From Hyphococcus sp. (GTDB lineage: Bacteria; Pseudomonadota; Alphaproteobacteria; Caulobacterales; Parvularculaceae): 5,014 nt of DNA. The DNA is taken from positions 1-5,014 of the forward strand of contig BQJH01000227.1 in NCBI GenBank assembly GCA_021604605.1, given 5' to 3'. Below, in pieces: positions 1 through 4,987 of the stretch (its first letter is position 1; every line of letters begins with the position of its first letter). The notes under the pieces are model-generated. The model worked only from the letters and a program-made list of their open reading frames with translations, did not search any database and was not told the DNA's origin. The position numbers and the translations under genes were made by a program.

Positions 1-674
1 AGGTTTCAAACTGGAATGAGGCGCGCGTCGAAAGGAAATTGGCGCGCGAATATATCAACCGGATTCAGGAAGACCTGCGCGCCAACCAGCACGACATGAA
101 CATGCGCACGGCGTATTTTTCCGAAGTCCGGCGCCATGCTCTGGCGGCGCTCGAAGCGCGCCAGGAAACGGCAAGCGCGCTCGACGAGGAATTTCTGATC
201 GATAGTTTTATCGCCAGCTTTTCTCTCCGGCGGTCATATCAAAGCAATACCTTTGACGAACTGCTATCGGCGGGGGCGATGAACACAATCCCGAGCATCG
301 AAATCCGCAACCGCATAGCGGAATATTATCGCGTTGTAGAAGGCAGTGATTATTATATGAACCGGGTCCCAAGCTACGCGGACGCCCTGCGCCGGACGAT
401 GCCGTATGAGGTGCAATATTTGATTCGGTCCGGCGGATGTAATGCAGGCTTTTCTACCAATGAGACTGGCGCCATTGCCGCAATGGCGCCGCGAAACTGC
501 GCGCCTGAAATTTCCCCTGAGCTTACCGCCATCGCTGTTGAGAAACTTCTCTCGTCCGACCTTGAACCGGAACTCACGCGCGCGCTTGCTGATTTTGATC
601 TGAAGATTCAGCTATTTCAGATATGGGTCGATAGAGCGCAAATTCTCTACGACTTTCTTGAGGAGTCGAAATAA
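1..674 (+). CDS. DUF6090-like single-pass membrane protein, paralogue 1 (5'-truncated by window edge)
   Basis: The function is unknown. The reading frame is open from base 3 and its first codons read VSNWNEARVERK, which matches residues 35-43 of the two downstream paralogues. The start codon, basic N-terminus and membrane helix therefore lie left of the window. The TTG at 39 is an internal Leu codon, not a start. The visible part is a helical ectodomain. It contains the family block TFDELLSAGAMN...EIRNRIAEYY (about bases 249-332) and a cysteine pair with codons at 438-440 and 498-500, 20 residues apart as in paralogue 2. It aligns with paralogue 2 along its whole visible length (ARxYIxRIxxDLxANQ, LDExFLID). 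It ends in TAA, overlapping the next ATG by one base. A perfect 10-base inverted repeat lies between the two Cys codons. Gene reality is well supported; the family name comes from remembered motif resemblance. Confidence 0.85.
   Translation, partial: VSNWNEARVERKLAREYINRIQEDLRANQHDMNMRTAYFSEVRRHALAALEARQETASALDEEFLIDSFIASFSLRRSYQSNTFDELLSAGAMNTIPSIEIRNRIAEYYRVVEGSDYYMNRVPSYADALRRTMPYEVQYLIRSGGCNAGFSTNETGAIAAMAPRNCAPEISPELTAIAVEKLLSSDLEPELTRALADFDLKIQLFQIWVDRAQILYDFLEESK
468..490. repeat. Perfect 10-base inverted repeat inside paralogue 1
   Basis: GGCGCCATTG (468-477) and CAATGGCGCC (481-490) are exact reverse complements separated by CCG. The stem is GC-rich with a 3-base loop and should be stable in the mRNA. 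It codes for TGAIAAMAP, in the loop region between the two Cys codons, where paralogue 2 has unrelated sequence. No T-run follows on either strand, so it is not a standard terminator. Confidence 0.7.
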
Positions 675-682
675 TGATCCTC
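660..682 (+). promoter_or_regulatory. Ribosome binding site of paralogue 2 in a predicted start-codon hairpin
   Basis: GAGGA at -14 to -10 serves as the Shine-Dalgarno sequence for the ATG at 674. It can pair with TCCTC at +5 to +9, within codons 2-3 of the same gene. The stem is 5 bp with a 13-base loop that holds the TAATG stop/start overlap. The pairing is seen in the sequence. Its role, keeping the start closed until a ribosome finishing the upstream gene opens it, is inferred. The same register recurs at the two later junctions. Confidence 0.45.
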
Positions 683-802
683 CGCCGCATCACCGAGCAC
701 GTCAAAGCCCAGAATTGGACTGCCGTCGCGCTCGACTTTGTCATTGTCGTTGTCGGCGTCTTTATCGGTATTCAGGTGTCGAACTGGAATGATGCGCGCG
801 TT
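674..802 (+). repeat. Conserved 5' anchor module, copy A (partner 2205-2333)
   Basis: The first 43 codons of paralogue 2 differ from those of paralogue 4 at only 8 of 129 bases by my count. Five differences are synonymous and three are conservative replacements (I/L, V/F, D/E). Similarity drops sharply after codon 43. The module encodes the basic leader, the membrane helix and the QVSNWN juxtamembrane motif. The truncated paralogue 1 retains the end of the same module, and paralogue 3 has a more diverged version. Confidence 0.8.
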
Positions 803-1444
803 CAGAAACAGTCCGCAAGAACATACATCGAACGCATTAGAGGTGATTTGACTGCAAATCAGGAAGACCTCAATCAAAGACTGGTCTATTTTAGACAAGC
901 GAGAAAAAGCGCAGGCGATGCGTTGAACGCGCTTGATGAGCCGGCTGAAACGCTCGACGAGAAATTCCTCATTGATGTTTATACCGCGAGTCACATCTTG
1001 CCCCGCGCTTTCGGCCGCGACACTTATGATGAAATTTTGTCTGTCGGCGCCAATAATGCAATTTCTGACGTAGAGCTTCGCAAGCGATTAGCGAATTTCT
1101 ATAGAAGCGTTGAGGCGCCCCTGTTGAACCTCAAGGGTGTGCCGCCTTATCGGGAAATGATCCGGCGCGGATTGCCTTATGACGTGCACAAAATCATCAG
1201 CTCTGCGTGTGGCGATAATATTTCAACCGGGCCAATGGGCGAACCGATTATTGAGCTGAAAATAGATTGTGAGCCGGACTTAGCCCAAGAACAGATTTCA
1301 GCGGCGGTTTCGGAAATTTTAAGTATGAATATTCGCAAAGATCTTGTTCGCCGAGTTGTTGATTTGGACAGTAAACTTGCCAGCATTCAACTGGTGATTG
1401 ATAGGACGGTATTGCTTGATGAATACCTTCAGGATGTGGATTAA
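674..1444 (+). CDS. DUF6090-like single-pass membrane protein, paralogue 2
   Basis: A 256-residue protein of unknown function. Residues 1-18 are basic (RRITEHVK), residues 19-38 form one hydrophobic helix, and the rest is soluble and mostly helical. By the positive-inside rule the C-terminal domain should lie in the periplasm. The family block is TYDEILSVGANN followed by ELRKRLANFY (about residues 117-143). Cys179 and Cys199 are 20 residues apart and could form a periplasmic disulfide. The ATG at 674 is chosen because it overlaps the preceding stop (TAATG), has GAGGAG upstream, and yields the same N-terminus as the other paralogues. It is closest to paralogue 1 over the body, yet its first 43 codons are about 94% identical in DNA to paralogue 4. 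No enzymatic motif is visible. Translational coupling to both neighbours is likely. Confidence 0.9.
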   Translation: MILRRITEHVKAQNWTAVALDFVIVVVGVFIGIQVSNWNDARVQKQSARTYIERIRGDLTANQEDLNQRLVYFRQARKSAGDALNALDEPAETLDEKFLIDVYTASHILPRAFGRDTYDEILSVGANNAISDVELRKRLANFYRSVEAPLLNLKGVPPYREMIRRGLPYDVHKIISSACGDNISTGPMGEPIIELKIDCEPDLAQEQISAAVSEILSMNIRKDLVRRVVDLDSKLASIQLVIDRTVLLDEYLQDVD

Positions 1445-1452
1445 TGCTCCTG
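1430..1452 (+). promoter_or_regulatory. Ribosome binding site of paralogue 3 in a predicted start-codon hairpin
   Basis: CAGGA at -14 to -10 can pair with TCCTG at +5 to +9 of the gene starting at 1444, the same register as at the previous junction. The outermost pair is C-G here and G-C at the paralogue 2 junction. Both sides changed together, and the codon change (CTC to CTG, both Leu) is silent. The Shine-Dalgarno AGGA is weaker than at the other two junctions. Confidence 0.45.
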
Positions 1453-2205
1453 CGCCGCGTCATTGAACATATGAAGACCCAGAACTGGGTCGCCGTTTTT
1501 CTCGACTTTGTCATTGTTGTCGTCGGTATCCTCATCGCGTTTCAGATCAACGCCTGGTCGGCTCGTCAAGCGGAAAAGCAATCGCTGGATGTTGCGCTGG
1601 AACGATTACGCGATGAAATCCAGTTCAACATCAGCGTGATTGATGAGAATTCTAAACTACACGCCGATATTGCGTCTGCCGGTCACGACTTACTTGAAGC
1701 GGTCCGCGACCCGGAAATAGATGAAATTCCCATGGCGTTGATCGGCACAGTTTTTGCTGAAGGATTTACCAGCGACTATTCAACAGGCGCCCTCACTTAT
1801 GTGTTGAACCAGCAGCCGTTTCATAACACGAAAAATAGTGAACTCCGGCGTATCATTACGACTCTGCCGGCGCAGTATATCGACGCGCTCGAAGATGAGC
1901 GAGTCACAATCCAGCTCCTTGATAGGCAATGGGTTCCGTATATCAGTCAATATTTGCCGGTTGAAACATTCTGGAATTTGGTCAACGAGAAAAGAGAACG
2001 GGCGGGATCATTCGAATCCGAAGGCGGTATTGCGAACCAAGATGCCGTTTCCTTGAGCGAATTTAAAGAGCTCGCTTCAACGCTGCAATTTCAAAATGAA
2101 ATCGTCAATCGCATTGGGTATCAAGATTTAATCCTGATTGAACAAAAGGAATTGCGCAAGCTGCTGGAACAGGCGCTGGTGCTGATCGAGGAGGAGTTAG
2201 AATAA
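1444..2205 (+). CDS. DUF6090-like single-pass membrane protein, paralogue 3 (divergent, cysteine-free)
   Basis: A 253-residue protein of unknown function. It keeps the family layout: basic leader (RRVIEHMK), one hydrophobic helix at about residues 19-37, then a soluble helical domain. The anchor is diverged (FQINAWSARQ in place of IQVSNWNEAR). The central block is weak, with only an ELRRII remnant and no TFDEL motif. It has no cysteine at all, unlike its three neighbours. The C-terminus is strongly acidic and heptad-like (about residues 228-253, ending EEELE), possibly a coiled coil. The start is fixed by the TAATG overlap at 1442-1446. Its place inside a coupled array suggests a partner or specialised member rather than a decayed copy, since the frame is intact. 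That role is inferred. Confidence 0.88.
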   Translation: MLLRRVIEHMKTQNWVAVFLDFVIVVVGILIAFQINAWSARQAEKQSLDVALERLRDEIQFNISVIDENSKLHADIASAGHDLLEAVRDPEIDEIPMALIGTVFAEGFTSDYSTGALTYVLNQQPFHNTKNSELRRIITTLPAQYIDALEDERVTIQLLDRQWVPYISQYLPVETFWNLVNEKRERAGSFESEGGIANQDAVSLSEFKELASTLQFQNEIVNRIGYQDLILIEQKELRKLLEQALVLIEEELE

Positions 2206-2214
2206 TGCTCCTCC
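2190..2214 (+). promoter_or_regulatory. Ribosome binding site of paralogue 4 in a predicted start-codon hairpin
   Basis: GGAGGAG (2190-2196) is a near-ideal Shine-Dalgarno sequence and is the exact complement of CTCCTCC (2208-2214), which begins at base 4 of the next gene. The 7-bp, mostly G-C stem closes an 11-base loop holding the TAA stop and ATG start. Within it, GAGGA at -14 to -10 pairs with TCCTC at +5 to +9, the register seen at the other junctions. It is the strongest of the three hairpins. Coupled re-initiation is the likely consequence. Confidence 0.55.
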
Positions 2215-2333
2215 GCCGCATCACCGAACACGTCAAAGCCCAGAACTGGACTGCCGTCGCGCTCGACTTTTTCATTGTCGTTGTCGGTGTCTTCATCGGT
2301 ATTCAGGTGTCGAACTGGAATGAGGCGCGGGTT
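2205..2333 (+). repeat. Conserved 5' anchor module, copy B (partner 674-802)
   Basis: The second copy of the near-identical 129-base segment encoding leader, membrane helix and juxtamembrane motif. Third-codon positions are conserved here far beyond what protein-level selection needs, while sequence just downstream is unrelated in DNA. Recent exchange with copy A is the simplest explanation. Confidence 0.8.
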
Positions 2334-2969
2334 GAGAACGCTCTCGCTGATACATTCCTGGTTCGACTTCACGAGGATATTTCTAAGGATGAGGCCGCTT
2401 TAAAAAACCGCGTCGAATTCTGGAAAGAGGTGATCGACTATGGAGCAGATGCCATAAACTATATTGAAAGCGGCGATCTTGGTGATAATTCTGAATGGGA
2501 ATTACTTATCGCTTTTTATCAAGCCAGTCAGCTGTGGAAGTACGAGGCCTCCGACCCGACCTTTGAAGAACTAAAAGGCGGCGGACAATTGGGGCTCATA
2601 AAAAATAACGCATTGAGAACTGATCTGGTAGGGTATTATGAGGATCTCGATAGGCGGGCTGCTGACTTATATACGTTGAATCCTGAGTACCGTCGTATCA
2701 TCCGCGCAAAAACCCCTTACTCCATACAAACGCATATTTGGGAAAATTGCCATACTGGGGATGGCGTTGATCAGGAGCTTCTCGACTGCGGGCTTCCTGA
2801 TGCAGAATTGGATGTGCTAAGTATTCTAGAGGATTTCGCTGAAGACCCGCGCGTTATTGAGTCCCTTCGATTTTGGATCGTTAATTTATCGATTACTAGA
2901 GATCAGGGAATTTTGGAACGTGAACGGTTGAGAGTTCTTGCTGGAAAAATCAAGAAAGCGCAAGAATGA
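2205..2969 (+). CDS. DUF6090-like single-pass membrane protein, paralogue 4
   Basis: A 254-residue protein of unknown function. Its leader (LRRITEHVKAQNW) and membrane helix (about residues 19-38) are almost the same as in paralogue 2. The ectodomain is distinct. The family block is clear: PTFEELKGGGQLGLI...ALRTDLVGYYEDL (about residues 118-148). Cys182 and Cys195 form a shorter pair (13 apart) in acidic, Gly-rich sequence. The C-terminal 40 residues are charged and helical. The start is set by the TAATG overlap at 2203-2207 and a strong upstream GGAGGAG. It is the last gene of the array; the next gene is convergent and 57 bases away, and no good terminator is visible between them. Confidence 0.9.
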   Translation: MLLRRITEHVKAQNWTAVALDFFIVVVGVFIGIQVSNWNEARVENALADTFLVRLHEDISKDEAALKNRVEFWKEVIDYGADAINYIESGDLGDNSEWELLIAFYQASQLWKYEASDPTFEELKGGGQLGLIKNNALRTDLVGYYEDLDRRAADLYTLNPEYRRIIRAKTPYSIQTHIWENCHTGDGVDQELLDCGLPDAELDVLSILEDFAEDPRVIESLRFWIVNLSITRDQGILERERLRVLAGKIKKAQE

Positions 2970-3026
2970 TCCCGCGCCCTATGAATGACCGCGTTAATCA
3001 CCAGCCAGAAAATTATTCCTGATCGC

Positions 3027-3611
3027 TCAAAGCGTTGATGCATTTTGACGGTTGGCCAACAACTTACCGACGCCATATCGCGCGAGCCTTCTGCTTGCAT
3101 GGATCGCGGCGATGAGGGCGACGCAGCCGATCAGCGGTAGCCCCCAACCCAGAACTTCTTGTGTGGCGCCGTCACGATTGAAGCCCATGACAAAGCCGTC
3201 GCCAACTTTCCATAAGCCAACGGCAGATGGATAGAATAATTTTGCGATCCCGAAAAATACGAAGGGAAGCGTCAATACCCAAACCAGTAATATGCAAAAT
3301 GCGACGCTCGCGGCTTGTGTGCTCTTTGTAGCGGCATTAAGCAACACACGTATCATCGTGCTTGAGCGATCGGAGGATAAAGCGTCAACCAATTTGTGCT
3401 CAGTGATAAACTGCGCTGCATAAAGATCCGGGTCGCCAAATGACGCCAAGCATTCATTGACATCCGCGCCCGATGCGATCCGTTCGGTCATATGTTCCCG
3501 GATCTCCGAAACAATTTCATGACGCCGGTCGGCAGGCAGCGCGCGCAGGGCTGTGTTGAGGGTGTCAAGATATTTTTCAACGGCATCCGGCAGCGACAGA
3601 TGTTCATTCAT
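3027..3611 (-). CDS. DUF1700/HAAS-domain membrane protein, partner of PadR
   Basis: A 194-residue membrane protein. Residues about 10-72 fit the HAAS/DUF1700 pattern: YLDTLNTALRALPADRR, then EIVSEIREHM and a FGDP motif near residues 58-61. Hydrophobic segments at about 101-123 and 154-171 give two membrane helices, with the N-terminal domain in the cytoplasm. Proteins of this type are commonly encoded with PadR regulators and are thought to act in the same signalling unit, though the mechanism is poorly defined. Here the ATG lies in an ATGA overlap with the padR stop (3608-3611). GGGGAG nine bases upstream is the ribosome binding site. The C-terminal tail (SRRLARYGVGKLLANRQ) is basic, consistent with a cytoplasmic end. 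Family assignment is from motif recognition. Confidence 0.85.
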   Translation of the reverse strand: MNEHLSLPDAVEKYLDTLNTALRALPADRRHEIVSEIREHMTERIASGADVNECLASFGDPDLYAAQFITEHKLVDALSSDRSSTMIRVLLNAATKSTQAASVAFCILLVWVLTLPFVFFGIAKLFYPSAVGLWKVGDGFVMGFNRDGATQEVLGWGLPLIGCVALIAAIHASRRLARYGVGKLLANRQNASTL

Positions 3612-3985
3612 TTGGAGACGCTCCCCACAATTTTGTCCATTTGACTGCGAAGGTTACGCCATTCAAGGCGCAGTTCTTTGAGATGCTTTTTTCCTGAAGC
3701 CGTCATTTCGTAATATTTTTTCGGGCGCGCTTTACCTTCCCCAAGGCGCCAGTCAGAAGTGATGCGCCCGAGCCGCTCAAGTCGATACAGGAGCGGATAA
3801 ACCGTGCCTTCGGCGAGTTCAAACCCTGCTTCATCCCAGAGGCGTTGTAATAACTCCAGACCATAATGTGGACGTTGATCCAGCAGACTTAGCAGCGCCA
3901 GTTCAGACAACCCTTTGAAAAGCTGCGCCCTTAATTTGTCGACGGCATTTTGTTTTGCATTCATGAGTTGGGAAACCGCACTCAA
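3608..3985 (-). CDS. PadR-family transcriptional regulator
   Basis: A small winged-helix repressor of the short PadR type. Landmarks, numbered from the TTG: LFKGLSELALLSLL (helix 1, about 22-35), HYGLELLQRL (about 40-49), EGTVYPLLYRLERLGRI (recognition helix, about 59-75), a basic wing (GKARPKKYYEMT, about 83-94), and a short C-terminal helix for dimerisation. PadR proteins usually repress their own operon and respond to small molecules. The frame opens at a TTG at 3985, but the ATG at 3964 (118 residues, MNAKQNAVDK) is the more usual start. Neither has a clear Shine-Dalgarno sequence. It overlaps the downstream HAAS gene by ATGA, so the two are co-translated. The upstream gap carries inverted repeats that may be its operator. 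Confidence 0.9.
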   Translation of the reverse strand: MSAVSQLMNAKQNAVDKLRAQLFKGLSELALLSLLDQRPHYGLELLQRLWDEAGFELAEGTVYPLLYRLERLGRITSDWRLGEGKARPKKYYEMTASGKKHLKELRLEWRNLRSQMDKIVGSVSK

Positions 3986-4001
3986 ATCGCTGTTCTATGG
4001 G

Positions 4002-4044
4002 ACCGTTTTGAAGGGCCTTCATTGCAACTATTGCACGGTTTTGA
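4002..4044 (-). promoter_or_regulatory. Candidate padR operator region with nested repeats
   Basis: Two perfect short inverted repeats sit side by side: TGAAGG-g-CCTTCA (4009-4021) and TGCAA-cta-TTGCA (4023-4035). They are bracketed by a direct repeat, ACCGTTTTGA (4002-4011) and ACGGTTTTGA (4035-4044), 9 of 10 bases identical and 33 bases apart, about three helical turns. The location just upstream of padR fits autoregulation, which is usual in this family. I found no convincing -35/-10 pair, so the promoter itself is not assigned. Confidence 0.4.
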
Positions 4045-4065
4045 CACCAATCGGCAAATAGTTTG

Positions 4066-4097
4066 AGCAACAATCTTGTCAGATATCATTTGTTGCT
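4066..4097 (-). repeat. Stem-loop spanning the peptidase stop codon
   Basis: AGCAACAA (4066-4073) and TTGTTGCT (4090-4097) are exact complements around a 16-base loop. In the minus-strand transcript the stem holds the last codons of the lipoprotein gene and its UGA. No U-run follows and the stem is AT-rich, so it is a poor intrinsic terminator. It may reduce read-through into padR or protect the 3' end. Confidence 0.3.
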
Positions 4098-4916
4098 TGA
4101 GGCCGATAGCACCCAGCTTTCCCACGCATCAAGCAGCGCCGCCTCGCTGGTATTGAGACGGCTGAGAAGTTCATCTTCGCTGGTGACTGACAATAATTCA
4201 AACAGGACGTCTCGGCCGTATTCGGCATCGATGTAAGCAACGATAGAACCGGATACGCCATATCTGTATTGGCCAGACCAGGCTTTCTTCAGCTTTTTGG
4301 GCGCGGCGCCATTACGGATGGCTTCTTGTGGAGAAGAGAGTTTGTCCCGTTCGAGTTGGCCGGCGACAAGAACGCCGATGCCTTCAGCAAACCAACCGAT
4401 CTCTTCTGCGCCGGTGAAGTCGCGTGTTGGATTATTTTGCCCGTGATAGACATGCGCCAGCTCATGCACAAAGATATCGCGGATGTGTAGTTTATCTTCT
4501 CCGTCGTGACCGCAATCTTCAACGCCCCATATTGATGGCGATAACACAGCCAGAAAGTCAGCGACACCGACGCCAACCATCCAGCATTGAGTTTTGCCGA
4601 TACCCCATTCAGGGGGAAACAGCGTATTAAAATGCGCTCTGTCCGGAGAAAGAATGGCCTTCACGGGCTCGGGAAAAGGGCGCCCCCAAAAAGCCTCGAC
4701 TGTTTCACGGGCGTCAGTCATCGTTGAAACAATTTCTTCCGCAAAAGGATCTTCTTTTGCAAAATGCACAGTTGAGCCATCTTCTCCGAATGGCTCCTCG
4801 ATCATTGTGTAAGCAATGTCGGGAGCTTGATCCTGGGTGCAGCCGCTTACACTAAAGCAGGCGGCCACCATTAACACCGTAGCGGTTACCCTCTCTTTTA
4901 TCATGGTCAACCCCAT
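4086..4916 (-). CDS. Lipoprotein with gluzincin-type (peptidase MA-like) zinc metallopeptidase domain
   Basis: A 276-residue predicted lipoprotein and zinc peptidase. Residues 1-25 form a signal peptide with lipobox VSGC; Cys26 would be lipidated, placing the protein in the periplasm on a membrane. HELAH at 151-155 gives two zinc ligands and the catalytic Glu152. WFAEG at 175-179 supplies Glu178 as the probable third ligand, 23 residues on, the arrangement of gluzincin/MA-like peptidases. A YGVSGSIVAYIDAEYG stretch (219-234) followed by a helical end is typical of that fold. Cys111 and Cys135 may form a disulfide. Substrate unknown. An alternative ATG at 4904 (starting MIKERV) has GGGG upstream and a more usual signal-peptide start; the first ATG lacks a clear ribosome site. 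The upstream promoter carries a MerR-like operator. It lies about 100 bases upstream of padR on the same strand; read-through is possible. Confidence 0.87.
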   Translation of the reverse strand: MGLTMIKERVTATVLMVAACFSVSGCTQDQAPDIAYTMIEEPFGEDGSTVHFAKEDPFAEEIVSTMTDARETVEAFWGRPFPEPVKAILSPDRAHFNTLFPPEWGIGKTQCWMVGVGVADFLAVLSPSIWGVEDCGHDGEDKLHIRDIFVHELAHVYHGQNNPTRDFTGAEEIGWFAEGIGVLVAGQLERDKLSSPQEAIRNGAAPKKLKKAWSGQYRYGVSGSIVAYIDAEYGRDVLFELLSVTSEDELLSRLNTSEAALLDAWESWVLSASSNK

Positions 4917-4924
4917 ATGCTTGT

Positions 4925-4953
4925 TTGTGACTGACTAGTGCATAGCATGTACT
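4925..4953 (+). promoter_or_regulatory. Tentative divergent promoter for the right-edge gene
   Basis: TTGTGA (4925-4930), a 17-base spacer and TGTACT (4948-4953) match 4 of 6 consensus positions in each box. The -10 box overlaps the left arm of the dyad, so a protein bound there would affect this direction too. The evidence is only moderate pattern matching. Confidence 0.3.
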
Positions 4954-4972
4954 CTTGTAATGCAAGAGTCAA
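4942..4972 (-). promoter_or_regulatory. Promoter of the lipoprotein peptidase gene with 19-base spacer
   Basis: On the minus strand TTGACT (4972-4967) is followed by a 19-base spacer and TGCTAT (4947-4942). The -35 box is good (5 of 6) and the -10 box weak (3 of 6). Overlong spacers of 19-20 bases with a dyad starting in the -35 box are the hallmark of promoters activated by MerR-family proteins through DNA distortion. The predicted transcript start is about 20 bases before the first ATG. Confidence 0.5.
4951..4969. promoter_or_regulatory. Perfect 7-5-7 dyad operator (ACTCTTG-N5-CAAGAGT)
   Basis: ACTCTTG (4951-4957) and CAAGAGT (4963-4969) are exact complements around TAATG. The dyad starts at the fourth base of the minus-strand -35 box and fills most of the spacer, as in zinc- and mercury-responsive MerR-type operators, whose left arm likewise begins ACTC. 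It sits between two divergent genes. The bound regulator is not identified. Confidence 0.55.
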
Positions 4973-4987
4973 GAGAAGGTATTTCCT

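Noticed and set aside
647..994. Antisense open frame whose protein resembles another antisense frame at 2121-2372.
   Set aside because: The similarity simply mirrors the conserved 5' module of paralogues 2 and 4 read on the opposite strand; the sense frames explain it fully.
1444..2205. Paralogue 3 as a pseudogene because it lacks the cysteines and the central TFDEL block.
   Set aside because: The frame is intact with normal length, anchor and coupled start signals, so divergence is more likely than decay.
1..2969. The array as a toxin-immunity or phage-defence operon.
   Set aside because: No toxin, nuclease, NTPase or other effector domain is visible, so the sequence does not support a defence call.
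2966..3022. An 18-codon frame (MIPRPMNDRVNHQPENYS) whose ATG overlaps the stop of paralogue 4 as ATGA.
   Set aside because: The overlap geometry is tempting, but the peptide is very short, has no anchor or family similarity, and ATGA overlaps arise easily by chance.
3024..3034. CGCT-CAA-AGCG hairpin between the convergent genes as a bidirectional terminator.
   Set aside because: The stem is only 4 bp, the flanking bases do not pair well, and no T-run follows directly on either strand.
4269..4490. Plus-strand open frames across the lipoprotein gene.
   Set aside because: They are shadows of the metallopeptidase frame, which carries the signal peptide, HELAH motif and third-ligand Glu; the plus frames show no recognisable features.
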